Source of the DNA: Planctomycetota bacterium
Lineage (GTDB): Bacteria; Planctomycetota; JAJSAM01; JAJVHW01
Assembly: GCA_024280885.1 (NCBI GenBank)
Contig: JAJRPF010000007.1
Location: forward strand, 1 to 38,689
DNA: 38,689 nucleotides
Direction: 5' to 3'
Below the pieces are notes generated by a model. It made no database searches. It was not told where the DNA came from and was given only the letters and a program-made list of their open reading frames with translations. Of this stretch, positions 25,096 through 34,600 are shown in pieces (within the stretch, counting starts at the first letter, position 1; the number at the start of each line of letters is the position of its first letter). The position numbers and the translations under genes are program-made.

Positions 25096-25112
25096 CGTGT
25101 GTAGGACACACG
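25096..25112. terminator. Hairpin after asnB copy 2
   Basis: cgtgtgt at 25096-25102 pairs perfectly with acacacg at 25106-25112 across a 3-nt loop, between asnB and the next promoter. It is followed by tgtttcc, only a poor T-run, so a terminator role is plausible but unproven. Confidence 0.35.
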
Positions 25113-25156
25113 TGTTTCCGACCGCTGTTTCCGACTGCGCCGCCGCGGCCAGGGTC

Positions 25157-25162
25157 TACGCT
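25157..25162 (+). promoter_or_regulatory. TANNNT -10-like box before the O-antigen ligase-like gene
   Basis: TACGCT ends 6 nt before ATG 25169. No Shine-Dalgarno site is present. Confidence 0.5.
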
Positions 25163-25168
25163 TGCGCG

Positions 25169-27397
25169 ATGCCGGAATCGCCGTCGTCGTCGGGCCGTAC
25201 CGCGGACATCGCCCTCTGTCTGCTCGCCCTCGGTGTTGTGCTGGGCTGCGTCGGCCTCGGCGCACCGCCCCGGATGGAGTCGGTCGAGGGCATGACGCCC
25301 TCGCTGGCGACGTTCCTGGAGGCGCTCGGCCCCGCGACGATCGTCCGCGTCGCGATTGCGCTCGCCCTGGCAGCTGTCGTCGCAGGCGGCTTGATCCCGC
25401 TGTGGCGCGGCGTTCGAGCGGCTCCCCGAATCCGCCCGTTGTTGGCTCTCGCGGCGCTGGGATTGATCGCGTTGATCCCGTTGCCCGTCTCCCTGATCGG
25501 GATCGTCAGTCCCTACGTCGGAGAGACGTGGGAGCACCTTTCGCAGGGCGGCCTCGATCTCACGCGGACCCTCTCGGTCTGGCCCGCAGGCACACGCGAC
25601 GCACTCTGGACCCTCGCTGGCGTGATCGCGGCGACGGCGGCGGCCTTCGCGGCGGTGCGCGGCGCGGCGTCCCGACGAGGCGGGCTCGCCAGCGACACAG
25701 CTGCCGAGCGTGGACTCGGACGCGCGACCCTGATCCTGGCCTTCGTCACGACCGTCGCGACGCTCGAATGTGCGTACGGGATCGCGACGACTCACTTCGG
25801 TGACGACACGATCCTCGGCCTCGCGAAGGTCTCCGGGAAGGGCCGCGTGACGGGCACCTTCGTGCTGGCACCGATGCTCGGCGTCTGGGCTGGGATGGGG
25901 GCATGCAGCGCGATGGGGCTCTTGCTCGTCGAGGCGCTGCGCCCGCGCGGAGGCCGGTCGATCGTGCTTGCGGTGTCCACGATGGCGCTCGTCATCTGCG
26001 TTGCTGGCGGGGCGCTTTCGCTTGCGCGCTTGATGCTCGCCGCGCTCGCTGGGGGCCTGCTCGTGACGGCGTGGCTCGCGGGTGGGGTGCTCTCGCGCAG
26101 CGGTCGCGCGCGGACCGGGTATGTGCTGCGCGGAGCCGCTCTGCTGGCACCGATCGGGGGACTCGCGGCGGCATTCCTCGTGCCCGCCCTGCGCCAGCGC
26201 GTCGAGTACCTCCTGCCGTATCTCCAGGGGCACTCCGGCCCCGTTGAACCGCGCTTCGCGGGCTGGGCATCGACGTGGGAACTCTTCACGCGCGTGCCGA
26301 TCTTCGGAACGGGCCTCGGGTCGTTCGGGCGCGCCATTCACCTGGCTCAGTCCGTGGACGCGCCCGACGAGATGTGGTTCACGCATTGCGAACCGCTCAA
26401 CTTGCTCTCGGACGTCGGGGTCGTTAGCTTCGCGCTGGGCCTCACCTGGTTGGTCGCGTCGGTATGGACCGGTCGCCCCGCGCTGCGCTCGTCCGATCCG
26501 CGCCGGGCGCTGCTCGCTGCCGCGGCGTTCGGCGCTTCTGCCGTCGTGGCCGTCGCCGGACTCGCCGACTTCCAGACGCAATTCCCTGTCGTCGCGATCC
26601 CCTTTGCGGCGCTCCTCGCCATTCCCGGCGCGCTCGTCATTCCGGTCGCTCCCGAGGGGGCTACAGGGGGGACCACCGCGGTGCCCGTGCCGCGCGCCGC
26701 ACTCACGAAGAAGCTCCGTTGGATCGCCGGCGCGCTCGTCGCCTTGCTCGTGATCCCGACCGTCTCAGGCTACTTCGAGCGCCGCGCACACGTCACCGAC
26801 GGCTTCGAACCCGGCGCGACGAGTGGCGAACGACATCTGGCGCGCGCGCGCAGCGGCATGCGTGCGCTATCCGAGGCCGCGGACCCCGCTGCAGCGCTCG
26901 ATCTCGTGCGTGCGGACCTGCGGGCCGCGGCTCGTGAAGACCCGCTCCGCGACGCGGCTCACGTCTGGGACGCGCTCGGCACGCTCGCCGCGCGTTCGCT
27001 GACCTTTGATCAGGAGGACTCGGACGCGCTGCGCGATGAGGCTCTGGCGGCCCTTGGTCGCGTACGCTGGGTGAGTCGTGGCCACGCCGACACCAATCTT
27101 CAGGTCGGGTTGCTCTATCTGGATCTGCTCGGGACGTCCGAGGCTCCTCACGGACCGCCCGGCGACACGGCGATGGCGGCGCTGCGCGAGGCCGGTGCGA
27201 TCCGTCCGCAGGCGTTCTCGCGTGCGTGGCGCGAGGCGCTCGCGCGCGAACTGCCCGCGGCTGCGCTTGAGAAAATCGTGCCAGATCGCGGACATGCGCA
27301 GCGCACGTGGGCGGAGTACCTACGTCGCGTGGGGCGGACCGACGAGGCCGATGCGATCCTGCGCACGCTCGATCCGGAGGGCCCGGACGGCCGATGA
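25169..27397 (+). CDS. O-antigen ligase/polymerase-like membrane protein with periplasmic helical tail
   Basis: The 742-residue protein has about ten to twelve hydrophobic segments in its first 540 residues. A long loop contains RFAGWASTWELFTRVPIFG followed by GTGLGSFGRAIHLA, which matches the Wzy_C/O-antigen ligase signature (arginine early in the loop, then G-x-G-x-G). The last about 190 residues, from RRAHVTDGFEPGATSG on, are soluble and helical with TPR-like spacing (for example WAEYLRRVGRTDEADAILR), as seen in other large ligase-like proteins with a periplasmic repeat domain. Such proteins polymerise repeat units or transfer finished glycan to a lipid or protein acceptor on the outer side of the membrane. 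ATG 25169 is chosen for the TACGCT box; upstream in-frame residues are Cys/Arg-rich and not membrane-like. A glycosyltransferase follows after 90 bp. Confidence 0.8.
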   Translation: MPESPSSSGRTADIALCLLALGVVLGCVGLGAPPRMESVEGMTPSLATFLEALGPATIVRVAIALALAAVVAGGLIPLWRGVRAAPRIRPLLALAALGLIALIPLPVSLIGIVSPYVGETWEHLSQGGLDLTRTLSVWPAGTRDALWTLAGVIAATAAAFAAVRGAASRRGGLASDTAAERGLGRATLILAFVTTVATLECAYGIATTHFGDDTILGLAKVSGKGRVTGTFVLAPMLGVWAGMGACSAMGLLLVEALRPRGGRSIVLAVSTMALVICVAGGALSLARLMLAALAGGLLVTAWLAGGVLSRSGRARTGYVLRGAALLAPIGGLAAAFLVPALRQRVEYLLPYLQGHSGPVEPRFAGWASTWELFTRVPIFGTGLGSFGRAIHLAQSVDAPDEMWFTHCEPLNLLSDVGVVSFALGLTWLVASVWTGRPALRSSDPRRALLAAAAFGASAVVAVAGLADFQTQFPVVAIPFAALLAIPGALVIPVAPEGATGGTTAVPVPRAALTKKLRWIAGALVALLVIPTVSGYFERRAHVTDGFEPGATSGERHLARARSGMRALSEAADPAAALDLVRADLRAAAREDPLRDAAHVWDALGTLAARSLTFDQEDSDALRDEALAALGRVRWVSRGHADTNLQVGLLYLDLLGTSEAPHGPPGDTAMAALREAGAIRPQAFSRAWREALARELPAAALEKIVPDRGHAQRTWAEYLRRVGRTDEADAILRTLDPEGPDGR

Positions 27398-27487
27398 CGG
27401 AAGCGACGGCGCACGCTGCGCCGCGTCCCGGAGAGGCGGCTTCGATGGACCGCCTCCGAGACGACTGCCCGCCCCGGGAGCCGACCG

Positions 27488-28738
27488 TTGAAGATCGCCT
27501 GCATCGCCTCCACTGACGTTCACGCGCCATGCCGCGCATCCGGCCATTCGCGAGCACTCGCGCATGCACGCGCGCTCGGCGATGCGGGGCATCGCGTCAC
27601 GCTCTTCGGTGTGCTGTCGCCGGGGACGGAGCCCGAGTCGGATCACGGTCCCATCGTGATCGTGCGCGCTGCCGTCGAGGCAGATCCCGAGCAGCCGCTC
27701 CACGCGTCGGGCGCGTGGCGCAGCGCGCGCACGACGGGCAAGTTCCGGCCGGTGATCGACGCGCTGCTCGCGCGCTCGCGGCCCGACGTCGTGCACGCAT
27801 TCGGAGTGGATATCGCTGTCGCAGCGTCCGCCGCCGCGCGTCGGGTCGGCGCCACGTTCGTCTTCGACGACTCCGGAGAGTCGCGAGCAGACGCCTACGC
27901 GCGCAGCGTGAACGAACTGCCGCAGGGCGCTCGGCGGCGTCTGCTCCGGCGCGTCGTCGCGATGATGCAGCGTCGCGTCGATCGCGCGCATCGACGCATT
28001 CGCGCAGTGTCGCCCGCTCTGATGGTCACCTCGAATCCGCAGCTTGCGGCCGACGTCATGGAGCGCTACGGCGGCCCGGAGCCGCTTGTCGTGCGCGACT
28101 GCTTCCCGACCGCGCGGCGCGCCGATCCGCACGATCTGCGCGTGCGCCTCGGTACGTTCCCCGGCGAACGGCTGATCGTCTTCCGAGGCGACGACGGGCC
28201 GGGCTCGGGCGCCGAGGCGGCGGTCCGCGCCCTCCGCATTCTCGGACCCAGTCACGTGCTCGTATTCGTCGGGCTGGAGCGACCGAGCGCTGCCATTGAG
28301 AGCCTCGCAACCGAGTGCGGCGTCACGAGTCGTTTGCGCTATCTCGCGTCCGTTCCCGAGCGCGGGCTCATCGCGATGCTCGCTTCGGCCGACGTCGCCC
28401 TCCTCCCCGGAGAGCCGCTCGACCGGTGCGCCCGCCTCAGCCTGCCCTGGCCGCTCTTCGAGTTCCTCGCCGCGGGCGTTCCGATCGCGGCAAGTGATCT
28501 TCCGGCCGTGGGGGCTCTGATCCGCGACACCGGTGCGGGCGTGCTCTACTCCGCGCGCCGTCCCACCGATCCGGGCGCGCTCGCCGAGGCGATCCGCACG
28601 CTTCTGGGCGACCCCTCGCTGGCGGCGATCTGCCGCGATCGCGCCCTCTCGGTCGCGCGATCCGAGCTCTCGTGGTCACGCGAGTCGCAGAACCTCGTCA
28701 CGGCGTACGAACTCTCTGTCTGCACGGATGCTCGCTGA
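27488..28738 (+). CDS. Glycosyltransferase, GT4-like
   Basis: The 416-residue protein starts at a TTG, MKIACIASTDVHAPCRASGH, followed by ALAHARALGDAGHRVTLFGV, a GT4-type N-terminal Rossmann half with RPDVVHAFGVDIAVAASAAA. The C-terminal half has RLIVFRGDDGPGSGAEAAV and the donor region WPLFEFLAAGVPIAASDLP, which carries the E-x7 type glutamate (FEFLAAGVP). TTG is the only start available before the frame closes, and no better ATG or GTG exists near the first strand. It sits 90 bp downstream of the ligase-like gene. A 40-codon open frame (27394-27516) that overlaps that gap is probably not a gene. Confidence 0.82.
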   Translation: MKIACIASTDVHAPCRASGHSRALAHARALGDAGHRVTLFGVLSPGTEPESDHGPIVIVRAAVEADPEQPLHASGAWRSARTTGKFRPVIDALLARSRPDVVHAFGVDIAVAASAAARRVGATFVFDDSGESRADAYARSVNELPQGARRRLLRRVVAMMQRRVDRAHRRIRAVSPALMVTSNPQLAADVMERYGGPEPLVVRDCFPTARRADPHDLRVRLGTFPGERLIVFRGDDGPGSGAEAAVRALRILGPSHVLVFVGLERPSAAIESLATECGVTSRLRYLASVPERGLIAMLASADVALLPGEPLDRCARLSLPWPLFEFLAAGVPIAASDLPAVGALIRDTGAGVLYSARRPTDPGALAEAIRTLLGDPSLAAICRDRALSVARSELSWSRESQNLVTAYELSVCTDAR

Positions 28739-28857
28739 CGTCCCACTTCCCGAGCGCCGCCGCTGGAGCGCGGTGGTTTGACTGGTGCCTCTTGATCGGG
28801 GTGGATCGGAGTGACTCCAGCGCGCTGCCACATCTCACGCAATTTCCTCAGAGGAGG

Positions 28858-28863
28858 TAGCCT
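28858..28863 (+). promoter_or_regulatory. TANNNT -10-like box before uspA
   Basis: TAGCCT ends 21 nt before the ATG. With GGAGG at 28876-28880, this predicts a short leader of roughly 14-15 nt carrying a ribosome binding site, in contrast to the boxes at 6-11 nt elsewhere in the window. cctcagaggag is repeated directly at 28846-28856 and 28861-28871, flanking the box. Confidence 0.4.
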
Positions 28864-28875
28864 CAGAGGAGTTCC

Positions 28876-28880
28876 GGAGG
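28876..28880 (+). promoter_or_regulatory. Strong Shine-Dalgarno GGAGG of uspA
   Basis: GGAGG lies 4 nt before the ATG at 28885 and fixes this start. Most first-in-unit genes in the window lack such a site. Confidence 0.7.
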
Positions 28881-28884
28881 TGTC

Positions 28885-29319
28885 ATGCGCAAGAAGATCC
28901 TCGTCCCCGTGGACCTATCCGACGACCACCCCGGCGAGATCACGTTCGCCGTCGATCTCGCCCGCCTCCTCGACGCGCAAGTCGTGCTCCTCCACGTCGT
29001 GGATTACGTCCCGACCGTGCTGCCCGTGGAACTCCCGGCGGGGTATCCGGCCCCGCAACTCGACGTCGTTCGCGAGTCTGCGGAGCGCAAGCTGGCCGAG
29101 GCCGCGAAGCGGTTCGACGGGCTCGACGTGAAGCAGGTCGTCGAGATCGGCGCCGCGGCGCACGAGATCGTCCTCTGCGCCGAGCGCGAGAGCGTCGACC
29201 AGATTGTTGTCGGCAGCCATCGGCACGGTGCGATCGCCCGGATGCTGCTCGGTAGCGTGGCGGAGCGCGTGGCGCGGACGGCGCCGTGCCCCGTGACGAT
29301 CGTTCGCGAACGCGCGTGA
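28885..29319 (+). CDS. uspA: Universal stress protein, UspA family
   Basis: The 144-residue protein has the complete single-domain USP fold: MRKKILVPVDLSDD with the first strand and nucleotide-facing Asp, VVLLHVVDYV, then VDQIVVGSHRHGAIARMLLGSVAERV, which is the G-x2-G-x9-G-S/T ATP-binding motif. USP proteins bind ATP or related nucleotides and help survival under starvation or stress; the exact action differs between members. The ATG is set by the GGAGG 4 nt upstream. It is a single-gene unit. The nearby WecA-like and kinase genes have no obvious functional tie to it. Confidence 0.93.
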   Translation: MRKKILVPVDLSDDHPGEITFAVDLARLLDAQVVLLHVVDYVPTVLPVELPAGYPAPQLDVVRESAERKLAEAAKRFDGLDVKQVVEIGAAAHEIVLCAERESVDQIVVGSHRHGAIARMLLGSVAERVARTAPCPVTIVRERA

Positions 29320-29362
29320 CGACGACCCGTGGCGGCAAGTTGACGACGCGCTCCCGCCCGTC

Positions 29363-29374
29363 TCCCGCGCGGGA
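29363..29374. other. Perfect 12-bp palindrome between uspA and the WecA-like gene
   Basis: tcccgcgcggga reads the same on both strands and lies 20 bp upstream of the TAGCGT box. It could be an operator or part of a stem; nothing else supports either. Confidence 0.25.
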
Positions 29375-29393
29375 CTTCTCCCTGCGGTTGAGA

Positions 29394-29399
29394 TAGCGT
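29394..29399 (+). promoter_or_regulatory. TANNNT -10-like box before the WecA-like fusion
   Basis: TAGCGT ends 9 nt before the TTG start at 29409. Confidence 0.45.
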
Positions 29400-29408
29400 C
29401 TGCCAACC

Positions 29409-31217
29409 TTGGAGAGCCTGATCCCCGATCGACTGCTGCCGTTCGCGCCGTTTCTGGTTGCGGCGCTCGTCGCGCTGGCGGTGACGCCACTCGCGATGCG
29501 GCTGGCGCGTGCGATCGATGCCGTCGCCCGGCCCATGGCCGACCGCTGGCATGTCCGCGAGACTCCTCTCCTCGGCGGGATCGCGATCACTGCGGGTTTG
29601 CTGGCCGGATTACTGATCGCGGACGTCCCGGAACCGCAGGCGTACGCCCTCGGCGCGGGCATCCTGCTGCTCTTCCTCACCGGTCTCGTTGACGATCTCT
29701 CGGGTCTGCGTCCGGTGACGAAGCTGGTCGCGCAGACGGCGGCTGCCGGGATTCTCGTCTTCGGCGGGGTCGAGGCCGGCTGGCCCGAGATGCGCCTGAT
29801 CACCATCCCCCTCACGATCGTGTGGGTCGTCGGGATCACGAATGCGATGAACCTGCTCGACAACATGGACGGTCTGGCAGCCGGCGTCGCCACCATCAGC
29901 GGCCTGGCCGTCGCCGCGTGCGCTGCGCAGGTCGAGGGGGGCGTCGGGTTTGCCGCGGCGATGATGGCGCTGGTCGTGGCGGGCTCGGCGCTCGGCTTCC
30001 TCCCGTGGAATGCACACCCGGCGCGCGTCTTCATGGGCGACGCGGGATCGTTGCCGCTCGGGTTCGCGCTGGCCGCGTCGTCGCTGATGGCGACACACCG
30101 AGAGGCTGGCAATCTCGCGTTCGTGCTCGCCGCACCGCTCCTGGCGCTGGCTGTGCCGATCCTCGATACCGCGCTCGTCTCGGTGGTCCGCAAGGCGCAC
30201 GGGCGCGCGATCAGCCAGGGCGGGCGGGATCACCTCTCGCACCGACTGGTGGCGCTCGGCATTCCCGAGCGCCGGGCCGTGCAACTCCTGTGGCTCGTCT
30301 CTGCGGTTCTCGGCGGCTTCGCCGTCGCATCCACAAGCCTCGACTTGCTCGGGACGTTCGTCTTCCTCGCCATCGGACTCGTGCTCTCGTCGGTACTCGG
30401 AGTCACGGTGGGCAGGGTCAAGGTCTACGCGCCGACCGACCAGCCCGCGGAGGCCGAACGCACCGAAGAGTTGCGCCGGACGTTCGTCAACTACGCGCGC
30501 ATCCTCGGGCCGTTCGCGACCGATTTCGTGCTTCTCGGGGCCGCGTATGTCGGTGCGTACCTACTGCGCTACGACGGGATTATCCCCGGCCCGGATCGCG
30601 AGCTCATGGAGCAATCCGTCGCGGTGGTCGTTGCTCTCCAACTGGCCGCGCTCGCGAGCTGTCGCGTCTACCGCGGCGTCTCGCGCTACTTCGGCGTCGA
30701 GGATGCGGCCAACCTCGCACGCGGTGTGGCCACCGCAGGGATCGCATCGACGCTGGCCGTCGTCTTCCTCTGGCGTGAGTCGATCTTCAGCCGCGCCGTC
30801 TTCGTGATCGACGTCGCCCTCGTCGCGCTCTTCCTCTTCGGCGTCCGCGCCCTCGCGCGTTTCGTCAACGACGCGTTCGGCGGCTTCCACGACGGGGGCG
30901 AGCGCGTGTTGGTGGTGGGCGCCGGCGAGGCGGGGACTCTCTGCCTGCGCGCGCTCCGCGCCCGGGGCGGTGCGCGCGTGACGCCGGTCGGCATCCTCGA
31001 CGACGACCTCGGTCTGCGCAGTCGCCAGATCCACGGCGTCCCCGTCGTCGGATTGGTGGAGGATCTCGAGGGCGTGATCTCGGCTCTCGATCCCGAAGAA
31101 GTCGTCCTCTCGACCCTCCCCGACGACGCCGAACTCGACGCCATGCGCGAGATCGTCGGCCGCTCCGGTGCCCGCCTGACGCTCTCGCCCTACGCGAAGG
31201 CCTTCGTCCCCCTCTGA
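29409..31217 (+). CDS. WecA/MraY-like sugar-1-phosphate transferase fused to a CapD-N-like domain
   Basis: The 602-residue protein is a fusion. Residues 1-330 are a polytopic WecA-like domain with PLLGG (53-57), VDDLSGL (94-100, Asp-Asp for Mg binding), NAMNLLDNMDGLAAG (145-159), FMGDAGSLPLGF and GGRDHLSHRLVALG. This family transfers GlcNAc-1-P or a similar unit from UDP-sugar to undecaprenyl phosphate and so starts glycan assembly. Residues about 360-470 add further hydrophobic segments, and 499-602 form a Rossmann domain with VLVVGAGEAGTLCLRALR (G504-x-G506-x-x-G509) and VGILDDDLGLRSRQIHGVPVVG. That matches the N-terminal half of CapD/WbpM-type nucleotide-sugar dehydratases, but the catalytic dehydratase domain that should follow is absent and the protein simply ends. 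The domain may bind nucleotide sugar or NAD for regulation. Start TTG 29409 is the only one that gives the complete first helix. Confidence 0.85.
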   Translation: MESLIPDRLLPFAPFLVAALVALAVTPLAMRLARAIDAVARPMADRWHVRETPLLGGIAITAGLLAGLLIADVPEPQAYALGAGILLLFLTGLVDDLSGLRPVTKLVAQTAAAGILVFGGVEAGWPEMRLITIPLTIVWVVGITNAMNLLDNMDGLAAGVATISGLAVAACAAQVEGGVGFAAAMMALVVAGSALGFLPWNAHPARVFMGDAGSLPLGFALAASSLMATHREAGNLAFVLAAPLLALAVPILDTALVSVVRKAHGRAISQGGRDHLSHRLVALGIPERRAVQLLWLVSAVLGGFAVASTSLDLLGTFVFLAIGLVLSSVLGVTVGRVKVYAPTDQPAEAERTEELRRTFVNYARILGPFATDFVLLGAAYVGAYLLRYDGIIPGPDRELMEQSVAVVVALQLAALASCRVYRGVSRYFGVEDAANLARGVATAGIASTLAVVFLWRESIFSRAVFVIDVALVALFLFGVRALARFVNDAFGGFHDGGERVLVVGAGEAGTLCLRALRARGGARVTPVGILDDDLGLRSRQIHGVPVVGLVEDLEGVISALDPEEVVLSTLPDDAELDAMREIVGRSGARLTLSPYAKAFVPL

Positions 31218-31231
31218 CTTCCAATTGCGGT

Positions 31232-31465
31232 CGTCGGACCGTCGCCTTGGATGGTGCCCGGTGACGGGCGGCCCGTTCCCGGTTGGCTGCGGCGACGCCC
31301 TAGGTCCGCGAGACACCGGGGACCGCGAGACGAACTTGAGAAAACGCCCCGCCGTCCCCGGTCGGCGGCGGAGCAACGAGTTCTCTTGTCGGGTCCACGT
31401 GGCCCGCCGACGCCCGGGTACGATCCAAGAGAAGAGGCTCTCTCCGACCTCCCGAGATCGAGAAC
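31232..31465. repeat. 234-bp element upstream of kinase 1 (paralogous copy A)
   Basis: This non-coding stretch matches 35446-35679 over the same length, with roughly 80% identity by eye. Long identical blocks include ttggatggtgcccggtgacg and gccccgccgtccccggtcgg. It also has internal inverted pairing: cttggatggtgcccgg (31246-31261) with ccgggtacgatccaag (31414-31429, 14 of 16), and gtcgga (31233-31238) with tccgac (31443-31448). accggggac and gtccccggt form a further perfect pair inside it. The 387-bp gap between the WecA-like gene and kinase 1 otherwise holds only the repeat at 31473 and the promoter. Confidence 0.8.
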
Positions 31466-31472
31466 ACTCTCC

Positions 31473-31540
31473 GTGCTTGGTCTCTGGCGGAACGACGAGC
31501 TCTCTCGTTCGAGACAGATGGACCGCCCGTGACCGAGCAC
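31473..31540. repeat. 68-bp inverted repeat before kinase 1
   Basis: gtgcttggtctctggcgg (31473-31490) pairs with 31523-31540 with 3 mismatches of 18. It occupies the position that the 106-bp palindrome occupies before kinase 2, but its sequence is different. Confidence 0.65.
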
Positions 31541-31591
31541 GATCCAAGACCCGGGACCGAGACCAGAATCCCCTCCGGCCCGCGCGCTCGG

Positions 31592-31597
31592 TACACT
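31592..31597 (+). promoter_or_regulatory. TANNNT -10-like box before kinase 1
   Basis: TACACT ends 7 nt before ATG 31605. The surrounding cgctcggtacactccc is identical before kinase 2. Confidence 0.5.
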
Positions 31598-31604
31598 CCC
31601 ACGC

Positions 31605-34600
31605 ATGCAAGGGGAACGCCTCGGCCCGTACCTGATCGACCGCGAGCTTGGCTCGGGCGGGATGGGGAAGGTGTTTGCCGCGACGGTTGTCGATCGCGCG
31701 CCTGGATTGACGACGGGCGACCGCGTCGCGCTCAAGATCGTCCACCCGCACTTGCTCGAGACCGAGGGCTTCTTTATGCGCTTCATGCGTGAGGCGCAAC
31801 TCGGGGCATCGATCCGGCACGAGAACGTCGTCCGCACATACAGGTGCGATGCACTCGGAGCGCATCATTTCCTCGTGATGGAGTACGTCGAAGGCCAGAC
31901 GCTGGCCGCGTTGCAGGTCGAGTTGGACAAGGTCCCCGAGGAACTCTGCCGGCACGTCGCCCGCGAGATCTGCAAGGGACTCTCGGCCATCCACGCGGCG
32001 GGCATCGTGCACCGCGACATGAAGCCCGAGAACGTGCTCATTACGAAAGACCACGTCGTGAAGGTGATGGATCTCGGCGTTGCGCGACTCGCCGACGAAG
32101 CCATCCGTCTCAGCCAGTCGGGCGCGTTCGTCGGGTCGGTGGAGTACGCCGCCCCCGAGCAATTCGACGGCGGCGAAGTGGACGGGCGCACGGATCTGCA
32201 CGCGCTCGGTCTGCTTCTCTACGAGCTTTCGACCGGCCAGCACCCGTACCGCGGCGACAACTTCGCCGTCGTGATGAAGCGTGTACGGGAAGACGAGCCG
32301 CGTCGCCTCGGCGACATCAACCCCCAGCTCAGCGCCTTCTTCGAGGAGGTCGTCCACACGCTCTTGGCGAAGAAGGCCGACGAGCGCTTCGCCTCCGCCG
32401 ACGAACTCCTCGCCGTCCTCGAAGAGGGCGAAGATTCGGACTGGTGGCACGAACGCGCGCGGCAACTCCAAGCGACGACGAAGCGTCCGATTCGCCGCGT
32501 CCGCATCCCGCGCGAGACGGCGGTCTACGGACGCGAGAAGGAGATCGCGAAGTTGCGCGGTCTCTACGAGCAGGCGAAGTCGGGCGACGGCCAGGTCGTG
32601 CTGCTCGAAGGCGAGGCGGGGATCGGGAAGAGCCGTCTCGCGGACGAGCTCATCAATCGTCTGCAAGCCGACGGCGAAGATCTCAACTTCCTCTTCGGCT
32701 CGTATCCGCCGAGTGGGGCGGCGACGGCTTCGGGCGCCTTCAGCGCAGCATACCGCGAGCACTTCGGCGAAGGCGGCTGCGCGGAGTACCTGACGCAGAC
32801 GCCGATCCTCATCCCGGCCTTCGACGCGCTACTCAAGGGCGAGAGCGCGCCGAGCGGCGTCGAGCAACTGACGAAGGATTCGCTCCAGACGTGCTTCGTC
32901 AACGTGACGCGCTCGCTGGCGGCGGAACGCGTGACGGTCGTCCTAATCGACGATTTGCACTTCGCTCCCGACGAGGGGCGCGGGCTCTTCTCGTCTCTCG
33001 CGATGGCAGTGCCCGGCTCGCGCGTGCTACTGGTGGGGACGACGCGGCCCGGTGTGTCGGAAGAGTGGATGGCGGGCCTGACGCGGCTGGACCAGACGAG
33101 CCAGATCTCGCTGCATCGTTTGGGCGCGAAGGACCTGATCGAGTTGCTCAAGGACAGCTTCAAGTCCGAGGAACTCGCGATGGGGCTGTCCGCACAGATC
33201 GCGGTCAAGTCCGACGGCAACCCCTTCTTCGCTTTCGAGATCATCCGCGGCCTGCGGGAGGGGCAGTTCATCACGCAGAAGGACGACGGGACGTGGGTCT
33301 CGACGCAGATCATCAACGAGATCAAGATCCCGTCATCGATCTTTGATCTGGTGAACGCGCGGGTGGCAGACCTCGACGATGAGGAGCGCAACCTGCTCGA
33401 CGTCGCCGCCTGTTGGGGCTTTGAATTCGAGCCAGGTGTGGTCGGTATCGTGTTGGGTCTCGGTCCGATTCCCGCTCTCCAGCGTTTCGGCAAGATTGAG
33501 AAGAAGCATCGCCTCATCCGTTCCGCAGGGCGGCGTTACGTGTTCGATCACCATCAAGTCCAGGAGGCGTTGTACGGTGCGCTTCACGAGACGCTTCGTG
33601 AGCACTACCACGCGGCCCTCGCCGCAGCTCTGGAGACGCGCACGAAGGCCATCGACAAGGACCCCGAGACACTGGACGGCGCGCTCTGCGTGGACCTCTG
33701 CGAGCACTATCTGAAGGGCGCACGCGGGGAGAGCGCATTGCGCTATCTGAAAGCTGCACAGACGCACCTGACGAAGGGCTACCTGCACGCACAGGTGGTG
33801 GCGCTGACCGAGCGCGCGCTCGCGATCCCCAATCTACTGACCGGCCTCGAACGCGCGAAGACGCTGCTGCGCCTCGCGAACGCCCTCGACCCGCTGGGCC
33901 GTCGCGCGCGTCAGGAGGAGTGTGCTGAGGAGGCGGAACGCCTGGCCGAGGAGGCGGGCGACGAGGATGTGCGTGGGCAAGCGGTGGTGTCGCTCGGTTC
34001 GGTCTTCTACCGAACCTCGCGCCAAGAGGAGGCCGAGGCGGCCTGCTGCCGCGCGCTGGTGATCGCAAAGGCGCGCGGGGACCAGAAGGCCGAGGCCATC
34101 GCCACGGGCAACCTGGGCCTCGTCGCCAGAGCCCTCAGCCGCCTGCCCGAGGCGAAGGAGTACCACGGGCGGCATCTCGCGCTGAGCTGCGAGATCGGGG
34201 ACCGGGAGGGCGAGGCCCGCGCCACAGGGAACCTGGGCCTGGTCCTCCACTCCGTCGGCCGCCTGGCCGAGGCGCTGGAGCACCACGAGCGGCATCTCGC
34301 GCTGAGCTGCGAGATCGGGAACCGACAGGGCGAGGCCATCGCCACGGGGAACCTGGGCAATGTGTTCCATTCCCTCGGCCGCTTGCCCGAGGCGCAGGAG
34401 CACCACGAGCGGCATCTCGCGCTGAGCCGCGAGATCGGAAACCGGCAGGGCGAGGCGGGCGCCACGGGGAACCTGGGCAATGTGTTCCATTCCCTCGGCC
34501 GCCTGCCCGAGGCGCAGGAGCACCACGAGTGGCATCTCGCGCTGAGCCGCGAGATCGGGAACCGGCAGGGCGAGGCCAACGCCACGGGGAACCTGGGGGG

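Noticed and set aside
25011..25265. 84-codon open frame on the minus strand
   Set aside because: It reads through the solo palindrome arm (giving the same VEAIRP-like residues as the frame at 11-460) and into a real gene on the other strand. A repeat artefact.
27394..27516. 40-codon frame overlapping the ligase-like stop as ATGA
   Set aside because: The product is Arg/Pro/Ala-rich without a recognisable motif, and it overlaps the start of the next gene in another frame.
31251..31532. 93-codon frame upstream of kinase 1
   Set aside because: The homologous 234-bp element before kinase 2 does not keep the same frame, so conservation is at DNA or RNA level, not protein.
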